From: Pedobacter schmidteae
GTDB taxonomy: Bacteria > Bacteroidota > Bacteroidia > Sphingobacteriales > Sphingobacteriaceae
DNA: 43,615 nucleotides
Assembly (NCBI GenBank): GCA_945901155.1
Contig: CAMDKO010000012.1
Coordinates: 1-43,615 of the forward strand
Direction of reading: 5' to 3'
Shown: positions 1 to 8,033 of the stretch, one piece after another
Layout: each line of letters begins with the position of its first letter
How positions within the stretch are numbered: the stretch's first letter is position 1
The notes under the pieces: model-generated
What the model was told of the DNA's origin: nothing
The model's database searches: none
Seen by the model: the letters and a program-made list of their open reading frames with translations, nothing else
Program-made: the position numbers and the translations under genes

Positions 1-94
1 CTTCGACTTTGATTCTCTTAAAGCCTTCACTAAAGTACCGATTGATTCGCACATCTTTTTTTTGATTTGCAAGTTGTTCTGGTTTTGCCATCAT
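1..94 (-). CDS. Unknown protein, N-terminal fragment cut by window edge
   Basis: Reading leftward from an ATG at 94 (a second ATG follows at once, at 91) gives 31 codons without a stop up to the window edge. The start is MMAKPEQLANQKKDVRINRY, followed by a basic, mostly hydrophilic stretch. There is no signal peptide or recognisable motif in this short piece, so I do not assign a function. It is divergent from the rRNA methyltransferase gene; the space between them holds a heptad repeat. Confidence 0.45.
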   Translation of the reverse strand, partial: MMAKPEQLANQKKDVRINRYFSEGFKRIKVE

Positions 95-183
95 TTTTGA
101 GTTAAATGTTAATTCAAAAACGGTCAAGCTATTTCAGGCAACCATAGAAAAAAGCAGGAAATTTCAAATGAGCACTGAATTGT

Positions 184-232
184 CCTTGTTCTTTGATCCT
201 TTGTCTTGGCTCTTGGTTCTTGGCTCTTTGTC
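184..232. repeat. Heptanucleotide tandem repeat, CTTGGCT type
   Basis: Seven consecutive 7-base units can be read: ccttgtt, ctttgat, cctttgt, cttggct, cttggtt, cttggct, ctttgtc. The period is strict while the sequence drifts. It lies between the divergent fragment at 1-94 and the methyltransferase start at 265. The unit differs from the GCTGAAA-type heptads elsewhere in the window but has the same period and the same purine/pyrimidine strand bias. Confidence 0.7.
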
Positions 233-264
233 TTATCAAGTATTCCTGTATTTTTGAATCAATT

Positions 265-1632
265 ATGACAAGCAAACTTCCTCCGGCACTAATTCGTTCT
301 TTAATAGAAAATTATCAAATTGAGGACCAAGAATTTATCGCAATACATACTAATGGCGAACAGCTGACCTCTTTAAGACTAAATCCGTTCAAGCCTTCAC
401 AAGCTTTTGCAACTTCTGAACCAATGCCCTGGTGTACTAATGGTAGATATCTAACTGAACGCCCTTCATTCACAGCAGATCCTTTATTTCATGCAGGCTG
501 TTATTATGTACAAGAGGCTTCGTCGATGTTTTTGGAGCATGTTCTTAAAAATACTGTAGACCTATCAGAAAATCTAAAAGTTCTTGATTTGTGTGCCGCC
601 CCGGGTGGAAAAAGTACTTTAATTAGCTCTTTATTAACTAAAGATAGCTTATTGCTGGCCAATGAGATCATCAAAACCAGAGTACCTGTACTTTGCGATA
701 ATCTGAACAAATGGGGGCCAGAGAATACATTTGTAAGTAATAATGATCCGAAAGACTTTAAAAGACTCGAAGGTTATTTCGACGTATTAGTAGTTGACGC
801 ACCCTGTTCTGGCTCTGGCATGTTCAGAAAAGATCCTGCAGCAATTAATGAATGGTCGGAAAGTGCAGTACAACTTTGCAGCCAACGGCAACAGCGCATA
901 CTTGCCGACGTAATTGAATCATTAAAACAAAACGGGACCCTAATTTATTCTACCTGCTCCTATTCTAAACAAGAAAATGAAGAAATATCAGACTGGCTTT
1001 TTGAAACTTTCGAACTGGAAAGCATCAGAATACCGCTAGAAACTGAATGGGGAATCGTAGAAACACAATCTGATAATCACCAATGTTATGGATATCGGTT
1101 TTATCCTCATAAAGTAAAAGGAGAAGGATTTTTTATTGCTGCTTTTAGAAAGAAATCAATAAGTGCATTCCCGCAGATTAGGAGAGCCAGAGAAAATACG
1201 GTCAATATAAAGAACGAAGAAATTATCAGAAGATGGCTGATAGATTCTGAGGGAATCAGATTAATAAATCTGCAAGAGGAGTTTTTTGCTATTCCTGCAA
1301 GTCTTGAAGCAGACTTATCCTATTTACAATCCAGAATTTATCTCAAAAAATCAGGCATTAGGATTGGAAAAGTAATGGGGAAAGACCTGGTTCCAAATCA
1401 TGAACTGGCGGTAAGCCTCTTAAATAACCAAGCTCTTCATCGGATCAACCTGACACATGAGCAGTCAATATCCTATTTAAAGCGAGAAGAGCTACGATTG
1501 GAATCAGATTACAGAGGCTGGGCATTGATGTGCTTTGAAGAACAACCGCTGGGCTGGGCCAAAATCCTAGATAATCGACTGAATAACTACTTTCCGAAGG
1601 AGATAAGAATTACCAATCCGAATGTGCTTTAG
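265..1632 (+). CDS. RsmF/NOP2-family rRNA cytosine-C5 methyltransferase
   Basis: A SAM-dependent RNA m5C methyltransferase of the NOL1/NOP2/Sun family, most like RsmF (YebU), which acts on 16S rRNA. The SAM-binding motif CAAPGGKS is followed by the two catalytic cysteine motifs of the family, DAPCSGSG (motif IV) and YSTCSYSKQENE (motif VI). After the catalytic domain comes a region of about 130 residues resembling the RsmF C-terminal RNA-binding part. The open frame extends upstream to a TTG at 193, but that extension translates the heptad repeat. I place the start at the ATG at 265 (MTSKLPPALI), giving 455 aa, normal for RsmF-like proteins. Its end overlaps by 4 nt the end of the convergent CoA-binding protein gene. 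The exact target base cannot be read from sequence. Confidence 0.88.
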   Translation: MTSKLPPALIRSLIENYQIEDQEFIAIHTNGEQLTSLRLNPFKPSQAFATSEPMPWCTNGRYLTERPSFTADPLFHAGCYYVQEASSMFLEHVLKNTVDLSENLKVLDLCAAPGGKSTLISSLLTKDSLLLANEIIKTRVPVLCDNLNKWGPENTFVSNNDPKDFKRLEGYFDVLVVDAPCSGSGMFRKDPAAINEWSESAVQLCSQRQQRILADVIESLKQNGTLIYSTCSYSKQENEEISDWLFETFELESIRIPLETEWGIVETQSDNHQCYGYRFYPHKVKGEGFFIAAFRKKSISAFPQIRRARENTVNIKNEEIIRRWLIDSEGIRLINLQEEFFAIPASLEADLSYLQSRIYLKKSGIRIGKVMGKDLVPNHELAVSLLNNQALHRINLTHEQSISYLKREELRLESDYRGWALMCFEEQPLGWAKILDNRLNNYFPKEIRITNPNVL

Positions 1633-1988
1633 TATTGACCCGTAGCAAGTAAAACCAATGTGCAAGCCTCTGTGCATTCTATCCCCTGCGCTTTTGCTAA
1701 TTCTTCAAGTTCGGGATTTTCAGTGCCGGGATTAAATATAATTCTCTCTGGCTTAGATTTCAGGATATAATCATAATAAGGAATCTGATTATCAGGTCCC
1801 AGATATAGAGTAATTGTATCGAGATCATGATGGATGGTTTCGGGTATTTCAATCGGAACACCTGCAACCTCGCCCGGCTTCATTCCTACATTCACTATCG
1901 GATGACCATGCTCAACCAAACGATGTGCCGCAAGGTTGGAATAACGTGACGGATTAGTACTTGCTCCCAGAATGAGTGTCTTCTTCAT
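1629..1988 (-). CDS. CoA-binding domain protein (YccU-like)
   Basis: A 119-residue single-domain protein with a Rossmann-like CoA-binding fold (CoA_binding_2 type). It starts MKKTLILGASTNPSRYSN, a nucleotide-binding loop, and contains the family-like segments VNVGMKPGEVAG and IIFNPGTENPELEELA. Relatives are small cytoplasmic proteins that bind CoA; their physiological role is poorly defined. It may be cotranscribed with the FAD-dependent oxidoreductase upstream (21-nt gap). Its 3' end overlaps the stop codon of the convergent methyltransferase gene. Confidence 0.85.
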   Translation of the reverse strand: MKKTLILGASTNPSRYSNLAAHRLVEHGHPIVNVGMKPGEVAGVPIEIPETIHHDLDTITLYLGPDNQIPYYDYILKSKPERIIFNPGTENPELEELAKAQGIECTEACTLVLLATGQY

Positions 1989-2009
1989 GTCTTTATTTTT
2001 AGTTAAGTA

Positions 2010-3557
2010 TTAATTCAGTTTTTTGAAAGCAGCATCCGCACAGTTCATCCCATCAATTGCAGCAGAAACTATACCACCTGCATAACCTGCCCCTTCTCCA
2101 CATGGGAATAGCCCCAAAAGCTGGGGATGCTGCAAGGTTTCTTTATCTCTGGGAATTCGTAGAGGTGATGATGTTCTAGATTCCACACCAACCAAAATGG
2201 CTTCATTTGTATAATAACCATTCATCTTTTTCCCAAATACCGGTAATGCCTTTTGTAATCTTTTGTAGATAAATTCAGGTAATACGGATGCCAGATCAGC
2301 AGACCTTGTTCCGGGAATATAAGAATTAGTTGGCAGATCTGTAGATACCCTGTTATTCACAAAGTCAACCATACGTTGAGCTGGCGCAACCAAATGACCT
2401 CCTCCTGCATTGAATGCAAGCTTTTCGATCTCAGCCTGAAACTTCAGCATTTTAAACGGATCCTCAATACTCCCTGGAACATCCTCCATATTGATCTGAA
2501 CTACTGTTCCTGAGTTGGCAAATGGATTATTCCGTTTAGATGGCGACCAACCGTTAACCACAATTTCGTTCTGATCGGTAGAACATGGGGCAATAATCCC
2601 TCCAGGGCACATGCAAAAAGAAAATACCCCTCTGTTATCAACCTGTTCTACTAAACTATAATAAGAAGGAGGTAAATAAGGTCCCCGATCGCTGCAATGA
2701 TACTGAGCTTGGTCAATGATATTTTGAGGATGTTCGATCCTGACCCCAAGGGCAAAAGGTTTAGCCTCAATTAATATGTTGTGTTTCTCTAACAAATAAT
2801 ATATATCGCGTGCTGAATGTCCGGTTGCGAGAATAACGCTTTGAGCTTCAAACTTTTTATCGCCAACTAGAACTCCTTTTAGCGTATTTCCAGAAATTAT
2901 CAAATCTGTCACACGACAATCAAAATGAATTTCGCCGCCGTCATTAAGAATTCTGTCACGAATTGATACAATAATATTAGGAAGCTTATTTGTACCTATA
3001 TGAGGTCTTGCATCAATTAATATGTCTGTTGTGGCACCATGGGATACAAATGTTTTTAATACATATTGAATGTCACCACGTTTATTGGACCGAGTATATA
3101 ATTTCCCATCCGAATAAGTGCCAGCACCGCCTTCGCCAAAGCAATAATTTGAATCGGGATTAATGATGCCTTCTTTATTAATTAAAGCAAGGTCTCTCCT
3201 GCGCTGCTTAACATCCTTTCCCCGCTCTATAATAATAGGTTTTAGTCCAATTTCAATACATCTCAAAGCAGCAAATAAACCTGCAGGACCAGCCCCGATT
3301 ATTAAAACTGGCTTTTTGTCGCTGACATTTTGATAAGAATCTGTAATTATTTCAGGTTCAAAAACTTCATCAATAAAAACATTTAGCCTTATTCTGAATA
3401 CCACTTTGCGGCTACGTGCATCGATTGAGCGCTTGATAATTTGTACGTTTTTTACACGTTCAGGGCTGATATTTACTAATTTACATGCTGAGTCTCTGAT
3501 GAAATTCTCATCATCAGAATGTTCCGGAAGGAGAACCAGTTCAATTTCTTTGATCAT
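2010..3557 (-). CDS. FAD-dependent dehydrogenase, COG2509 type
   Basis: A 515-residue cytoplasmic flavoprotein. An N-terminal domain of about 80 residues precedes the dinucleotide-binding motif GAGPAGL (residues 88-94). ERGKDVKQRRRDL and NYCFGEGGAGTYSDGKLYTR follow, typical of the uncharacterised FAD-dependent dehydrogenases of COG2509. The C-terminal FPCGEGAGYAGGIVSAAIDG is the second FAD contact. There is no signal peptide. Substrate and partner are unknown for the family. A short GC hairpin (CCGGG/CCCGG, 3566-3581) lies just ahead of the start on the transcript side. It is divergent from lemA. Confidence 0.85.
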   Translation of the reverse strand: MIKEIELVLLPEHSDDENFIRDSACKLVNISPERVKNVQIIKRSIDARSRKVVFRIRLNVFIDEVFEPEIITDSYQNVSDKKPVLIIGAGPAGLFAALRCIEIGLKPIIIERGKDVKQRRRDLALINKEGIINPDSNYCFGEGGAGTYSDGKLYTRSNKRGDIQYVLKTFVSHGATTDILIDARPHIGTNKLPNIIVSIRDRILNDGGEIHFDCRVTDLIISGNTLKGVLVGDKKFEAQSVILATGHSARDIYYLLEKHNILIEAKPFALGVRIEHPQNIIDQAQYHCSDRGPYLPPSYYSLVEQVDNRGVFSFCMCPGGIIAPCSTDQNEIVVNGWSPSKRNNPFANSGTVVQINMEDVPGSIEDPFKMLKFQAEIEKLAFNAGGGHLVAPAQRMVDFVNNRVSTDLPTNSYIPGTRSADLASVLPEFIYKRLQKALPVFGKKMNGYYTNEAILVGVESRTSSPLRIPRDKETLQHPQLLGLFPCGEGAGYAGGIVSAAIDGMNCADAAFKKLN

Positions 3558-3652
3558 ATTTTTTGCCGGGTATTATCCCGGATATGTAACAAAGGTATGA
3601 AAATTGATTCCAATAGTGTAAATTTATAGACTAGAGAAACCTTAATTTAATT

Positions 3653-4231
3653 ATGAAAAAAATAGTATTGAATATCATTGGATTTTTCGCCGTGCTTTCA
3701 TTAAGCTCTTGCGGATATAACAGTATGGTTAAATTGGATGAGCAGGTAACGTCACAATGGGCTCAGGTAGAGAATGTGTACCAACGCAGGGCGGATCTTA
3801 TTCCAAATCTGGTAAACTCTGTAAAAGGAGCTGCGAATTTTGAGAAAGAAACCTTAACTCAGGTTATCGAGGCACGTGCCAAAGCTACTTCAGTTAATGT
3901 TGATCCGACCAAACTTACTCCAGAATCAATCGCGCAATTTCAGGCAGCTCAAGGGGCTATAAGCCAATCTTTAGGACGCTTACTTGCCACTGTTGAAGCA
4001 TACCCTGAACTGAAAGCAAATCAAAATTTTCTTGAGCTTCAGGCACAATTGGAAGGATCTGAAAACAGAATTACTGTTGAACGTCAAAAATTCAATTCAG
4101 TAACTCAGGAGTATAACTCTTCAATCAGAACGTTCCCAAATAACCTGACTGCAGGCATGTTTGGATTTAAAACCAAAGGATACTTTCAGGCAGAAGCCGG
4201 TGCAAATAAAGCTCCAAAGGTTGAGTTTTAA
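3653..4231 (+). CDS. lemA: LemA family lipoprotein
   Basis: A 192-residue envelope protein. Residues 1-20 form a lipoprotein signal ending in the lipobox LSSC with Cys20. The rest is the helical LemA fold, seen in SQWAQVENVYQRRADLIPNLVNSVKG and the later RQKFNSVTQEYNSSIRTFPNN. LemA proteins in Bacteroidota usually lie with TPM-domain genes, as here; the triad's function is not established, though an envelope role is generally assumed. The next gene begins 70 nt downstream, after a strong hairpin. Confidence 0.92.
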   Translation: MKKIVLNIIGFFAVLSLSSCGYNSMVKLDEQVTSQWAQVENVYQRRADLIPNLVNSVKGAANFEKETLTQVIEARAKATSVNVDPTKLTPESIAQFQAAQGAISQSLGRLLATVEAYPELKANQNFLELQAQLEGSENRITVERQKFNSVTQEYNSSIRTFPNNLTAGMFGFKTKGYFQAEAGANKAPKVEF

Positions 4232-4263
4232 GTATAGCTAACCGTATTTATTGATTAACATTG

Positions 4264-4290
4264 ATCGCCGGAATCTAATTCCGGCGATTT
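4264..4290 (+). terminator. GC-rich hairpin between lemA and the first TPM gene
   Basis: An 11-bp perfect inverted repeat (ATCGCCGGAAT, 4264-4274; ATTCCGGCGAT, 4278-4288) with a 3-nt loop. It is followed by TT and AT-rich sequence rather than a clean T-tract. It could act as a partial terminator or processing site that sets lemA mRNA levels relative to the TPM genes. Confidence 0.5.
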
Positions 4291-4301
4291 AAATTTAAGC
4301 C

Positions 4302-4736
4302 ATGTCAATTTTTAGTGAAAAAGAGCAACAGCTTATCAGTGAGGCTGTTGAATCAGCAGAACGATTCACATCAGGAGAGATCCGAATATGTGTTGAGAAG
4401 ACTTGCAGCGAACCGGTTCTGGATCGTGCTGCAACCTATTTCAAAAAACTTGGAATGAACAAAACAGGCCAAAGGAATGGCGTTCTGATCTATATTGCTA
4501 CTCAGGATAAGCAATTTGCGATAATTGGTGATGCAGGTATTAATAAATTAGTCACACATGATTTTTGGGATAGCACCAAGGATGCAATGTTAGGCTATTT
4601 CAAGGAAGGAAATATGACTGGCGGAATCATTGCAGGTGTAAAAATTGCCGGTGAACAGCTCCAAACATTTTACCCATATCTTGATGGAGATGTGAATGAA
4701 TTACCCAATGAGATCACTCAGATGGATGGTAAATAG
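4302..4736 (+). CDS. TPM-domain protein without signal peptide
   Basis: A 144-residue TPM-domain (TLP18.3/Psb32/MOLO-1) protein. Recognisable segments are SAERFTSGEIRICVE at the start of the domain, NGVLIYIATQDKQFAIIGD and the ending GGIIAGVKIAGEQLQTFYP. There is no signal peptide or membrane segment, so it is probably cytoplasmic or membrane-associated through partners. It lies between lemA and a secreted TPM protein, the usual Bacteroidota three-gene order. The biochemical role is unknown; some TPM domains have been reported as acid phosphatases. Confidence 0.85.
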   Translation: MSIFSEKEQQLISEAVESAERFTSGEIRICVEKTCSEPVLDRAATYFKKLGMNKTGQRNGVLIYIATQDKQFAIIGDAGINKLVTHDFWDSTKDAMLGYFKEGNMTGGIIAGVKIAGEQLQTFYPYLDGDVNELPNEITQMDGK

Positions 4737-4764
4737 TGAAATTTATAATTCAATAAAGCTTCAA

Positions 4765-5550
4765 ATGAAATTTAAACACCTATTTTCTACAGTCGTATTT
4801 CTATTTTTAAGTGTAGTGCTTTTGGCACAAACTTTCCCGGAAAAGCCTAACCGACTTGTGAATGATTACACCCAAACTCTTTCACCAGACCAGATCAATC
4901 AGCTTGAGCAAAAATTAGTTGTCTTTAATGACTCAACAAGTACACAAATTGCGGTAGTTCTGATCAAATCGTTAGAGGGTTACGATGTAGCAGATTATGG
5001 CGTTCGATTAGCAGAAGCATGGGGAATTGGAGGTGCAAAAAATAATAATGGGGTATTATTGCTTATCTCACTTGGCGACAGAAAAGTAACCATTCAAACG
5101 GGTTATGGTGTAGAGGGTGCATTGCCTGATGCGATCACCAAAAGAATTATTGAACGTGAGATCACTCCAAATTTCAAAACTGGCGACTACTTTTCTGGCC
5201 TGGATCAAGGTACAAATGCAATCATTTCTTACACAAAAGGTGAATATAAAAATGATGCTCCTAAGAAAAAAGGGAGTAAAAGCGGAAGTGGAATTGGATT
5301 TATAATCATCATGATCATTATCATACTCCTTGCAATCAAAAAAGGTGGAGGAGGAAGTGAAGTAATTGGCAGTCGTGGAAGTGCAAGTCCTTTTTGGTGG
5401 TTATTAATGGGTTCACAGCTGGGCAGAGGTAATAGTGGTGGATTCGACGGATTTTCTGGTGGCGGCGGCGGCTTTGGTGGTGGAGGAGGTGGTTTCGGTG
5501 GCTTTGGCGGTGGAAGTTTTGGTGGTGGGGGATCTAGTGGTAGCTGGTAG
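4765..5550 (+). CDS. YgcG-like TPM-domain membrane protein with Gly-rich tail
   Basis: A 261-residue envelope protein. Residues 1-22 are a signal peptide (cleavage near LLAQ). The TPM domain covers about 28-165 (RLVNDYTQTLSPDQINQLE; NNNGVLLLISLGDRKVTIQTGYG). A transmembrane helix spans about 176-192, and the last 40 residues are almost all Gly/Phe/Ser. The open frame runs back to 4696, overlapping the previous gene, but the ATG at 4765 directly precedes a proper signal peptide, so I use it. Tails of this kind are normal for YgcG-like proteins. The heptad repeat begins 4 nt after its stop codon. Confidence 0.88.
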   Translation: MKFKHLFSTVVFLFLSVVLLAQTFPEKPNRLVNDYTQTLSPDQINQLEQKLVVFNDSTSTQIAVVLIKSLEGYDVADYGVRLAEAWGIGGAKNNNGVLLLISLGDRKVTIQTGYGVEGALPDAITKRIIEREITPNFKTGDYFSGLDQGTNAIISYTKGEYKNDAPKKKGSKSGSGIGFIIIMIIIILLAIKKGGGGSEVIGSRGSASPFWWLLMGSQLGRGNSGGFDGFSGGGGGFGGGGGGFGGFGGGSFGGGGSSGSW

Positions 5551-5554
5551 TTGA

Positions 5555-5659
5555 GGGGAAAGCTGAAAGCTGAAAGCCTAAAGCTGAAAGTTAAAAGGAG
5601 AAAGGGGAAAGCTGAAAGCTGAAAGCCTAAAGCTAAAAGCTGAAAGCTGAAAGTTAAAA
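5555..5659 (+). repeat. Heptanucleotide tandem repeat, GCTGAAA type (15 units)
   Basis: Fifteen units of 7 bases follow the YgcG-like stop codon. They are mostly gctgaaa with variants gcctaaa, gctaaaa, gttaaaa, ggagaaa and ggggaaa. A higher-order pattern is visible: the order gctgaaa, gctgaaa, gcctaaa appears at 5562 and again at 5611, 49 bases (7 x 7) apart. The purine-rich strand is the coding strand of the upstream gene. Confidence 0.9.
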
Positions 5660-5692
5660 GGGACAAGAAAGAAGTAATTTCTCAGACAAGAA

Positions 5693-7849
5693 TCAATTAC
5701 TCTTAGCGTCAGGTAAAGCAAAGGCTACATAACTATCGCCTGATTTTGCGCCTAATTTACCGCCTCCGCAAGCAATTACCAGAAATTGCTTTCCATTGAT
5801 CATATAAGTAGCAGGACTCGCAAAGCCTGCGGCAGGTAATTTAGATTCCCAAACCATTTTACCAGATTTTTTATCAAATGCTCTTATCTTTTCATCTGGA
5901 GTGGCTGCAATAAATACCAGGCCTCCCTTTGTAACTACTGGTCCGCCATAATTACGTGAGCCAGTTATTCCAAATCCACTTTTGATCAATTCTGCATATT
6001 CACCCAAAGGCACTTTCCACAAAAGCTTTCCGCTATTTAGATCCACGGCATTTAAGGTGCCCCATGGAGGTTTAATGCCAGGATAACCATCCTTATCCAC
6101 AAAACGATCATAGCCTTTCATGATGAATGGGATCTGACTTTTCTTGGTTACCACAGTCTTGAGAACAGCGTTTTTTTCTTTGGATTCAGCTTCCATTTGT
6201 AGTAAAAATGAAATCACTGATTTTTGTTCTGATTCAGGTATATGCTTAAATGAAGGCATTCTGTTCCGGCCTTGTTTAATAACTTGACTTAACTGTACTA
6301 CATTATACTTCTTATTTAAATTCTGCAAAGAAGGATATTCAGTTCCGCTGCCCTTTAATTCGGGGCCATGACAACTGATGCAATGTTTATTATAAACTGA
6401 TCTACCAGGTGTAATACCTGACCCTTCGGTTTGCGGAGCATTAAGCATAATCTGTGTTGAAGGCACTTCATTGCTATTGACATAAAGGATCTTTGTTTCC
6501 ATATCCACTGCAGCACCTCCCCATTCACCACCTCCCCCAAAATCAGGATATATCCAGTTACCCTCTTTAGATGGAGGGGTAAACTGTTTTCTATTTTTGA
6601 CCTGAACATACCTTTCAGTCAATTCTCTTTGGGTTTCAGGACTGATGTTACTGATATCTTCCGGGCCGAATTTCTGTCTTGAAAATGACTCTGGAAGTGT
6701 TGGTATTGGCTGAGTTGGCCAAGGTTTTTCACCGGCGAGGGCTTCTTGAGGTACCGGAACTTCTGGGATTGGAAAAATAGGCTTCCCGTTTGTACGATCT
6801 AGTAAATAAATATAGCCTTGCTTGGTGATCTGGGCCAATGCATCAATATTTTTCCCATTGTTCTTTACCGTAATCAGATTGGGAGCTGCTGGTAGATCAC
6901 GATCCCAAAGATCATGGTGAACTACCTGATAATGCCAAATATACTTTCCAGTAGCAGCCTCGAGAGCAATAATACTATTCGCAAAAAGATTTGATCCTTT
7001 ACGGGTACCGCCATAAAAGTCGGGAGATGCTGTACCAGTTGGCACATAAACTATACCTCTCTCTTCATCGAGCGACATGCCCGTCCAGTTATTGGCACCC
7101 CCGATATTTTTCCATGCTTCCTGATCCTCCCAACTATCATATCCAAATTCACCTGGCTGAGGGATGGTATGAAATATCCATTTACGTTTTCCTGTTCTGA
7201 CATCAAATGCTCGGACATGACCAGGCAAGGCATCAGCATCTTCAGAAAGACTCATCCCCACAATTAAAAGATCTTTGAAAATTACCCCAGGAGTTTTGAG
7301 TAGCAAAGATCCATCCTGTGATTCTGGGATATCAAGGCCTTCCTTCAATTCAATCGATCCCTCATTTCCAAAATCTTTAATGGGCTCACCATTTATTGCA
7401 TTCACTGCATAAAGTTTAGAGGCAGCGCCATAAAAAATACGTTTATCGGTTCCCTTTTCATCTTGCCAGTACATTAATCCGCGGTTTATTCCAAAACCCA
7501 TTTTCTCAACTGAGTTTGCTGAAGGATCAAAAACCCATTTTTGTTTCCCGCTTGTTGGATCTAAGGCAAATAACTTGAATTTTGAACTAGTAACATACAA
7601 TGTTCCATCGATAACGATCGGGTTACACTGCATCTCACTTCGGTTGGCAGTGTCTTTATCGCCTGTATTAAAAACCCATGCCTCCTCTAAACCTGTAACA
7701 TTCTCTAAATTGATCTGATCAATAGACGAATATCGGTTAGCATCTTTAGTCCCGCCATAATTGGCCCAGCCAGAATAATCGTCAGATACAGAGTTTGAAC
7801 AGGAATTAAAGAGAGTAATGCTAATTACTAAAAGGAATACTGTTTTCAT
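5693..7849 (-). CDS. PQQ-dependent dehydrogenase lipoprotein with c-type haem domain
   Basis: A 718-residue periplasmic, membrane-anchored quinoprotein dehydrogenase of the membrane glucose/quinate dehydrogenase type. The signal ends in the lipobox-like FNSC (Cys17). The beta-propeller begins near DWANYGGTKDANRYS-type sequence at about residue 27. It is interrupted by a cytochrome c domain with one CxxCH (CISCH, 490-494) and a possible Met ligand at 531 (RMPSF), then resumes (PPWGTLNAVDLNSGKLLW). Members oxidise sugars or alcohols in the periplasm and pass electrons to the respiratory chain. The built-in haem suggests transfer to a cytochrome acceptor. No PQQ synthesis genes are in the window. 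Substrate cannot be told; aldose or polyol is likely. Confidence 0.85.
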   Translation of the reverse strand: MKTVFLLVISITLFNSCSNSVSDDYSGWANYGGTKDANRYSSIDQINLENVTGLEEAWVFNTGDKDTANRSEMQCNPIVIDGTLYVTSSKFKLFALDPTSGKQKWVFDPSANSVEKMGFGINRGLMYWQDEKGTDKRIFYGAASKLYAVNAINGEPIKDFGNEGSIELKEGLDIPESQDGSLLLKTPGVIFKDLLIVGMSLSEDADALPGHVRAFDVRTGKRKWIFHTIPQPGEFGYDSWEDQEAWKNIGGANNWTGMSLDEERGIVYVPTGTASPDFYGGTRKGSNLFANSIIALEAATGKYIWHYQVVHHDLWDRDLPAAPNLITVKNNGKNIDALAQITKQGYIYLLDRTNGKPIFPIPEVPVPQEALAGEKPWPTQPIPTLPESFSRQKFGPEDISNISPETQRELTERYVQVKNRKQFTPPSKEGNWIYPDFGGGGEWGGAAVDMETKILYVNSNEVPSTQIMLNAPQTEGSGITPGRSVYNKHCISCHGPELKGSGTEYPSLQNLNKKYNVVQLSQVIKQGRNRMPSFKHIPESEQKSVISFLLQMEAESKEKNAVLKTVVTKKSQIPFIMKGYDRFVDKDGYPGIKPPWGTLNAVDLNSGKLLWKVPLGEYAELIKSGFGITGSRNYGGPVVTKGGLVFIAATPDEKIRAFDKKSGKMVWESKLPAAGFASPATYMINGKQFLVIACGGGKLGAKSGDSYVAFALPDAKSN

Positions 7850-7954
7850 TTATTATTTCATAGGAATGTTCAAACAAGTACAAATACAAGAAGCAATTAA
7901 GGAATAAATGCAAATAAAAGCAAGTAAATAGGTAATATTCAAGTAATTACTAAA

Positions 7955-7996
7955 TAAAAATCTCATATACCAGTACTAAGCAGTGGCCTATGAGAT
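7955..7996 (-). terminator. Intrinsic terminator of dnaA
   Basis: An imperfect inverted repeat (7960-7972 with 7984-7996; 11 of 13 positions pair, stem core ATCTCATA/TATGAGAT) lies just downstream of the dnaA stop. In the leftward transcript it is followed by a run of five U. It separates dnaA from the PQQ-dehydrogenase gene. Confidence 0.7.
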
Positions 7997-8033
7997 CTTA
8001 AATAGAGAAATAAAATTGAGCTTAAAAGAGCAT

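Noticed and set aside
193-264. N-terminal extension of the rRNA methyltransferase from a TTG start
   Set aside because: The extension is a translation of the heptad repeat and adjacent sequence; the ATG at 265 gives a normal family N terminus.
3566-3581. Short CCGGG/CCCGG hairpin as a riboswitch or terminator
   Set aside because: Only a 5-bp stem directly before the oxidoreductase start; too small to call a regulatory RNA or terminator.
3604-3626. Promoter for lemA (TTG plus TAAATTTA)
   Set aside because: The spacing between the two elements is only 12 nt, too short for the Bacteroidota -33/-7 arrangement, and the -7 box has a mismatch.
5555-5659. Possible CRISPR or direct-repeat array
   Set aside because: The period is 7 bases with no spacers, and no cas genes are nearby.
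5229-5666. 145-residue proline-rich ORF on the minus strand
   Set aside because: It is the antisense of the glycine-rich tail of the TPM protein plus the heptad repeat; composition explains the open frame.
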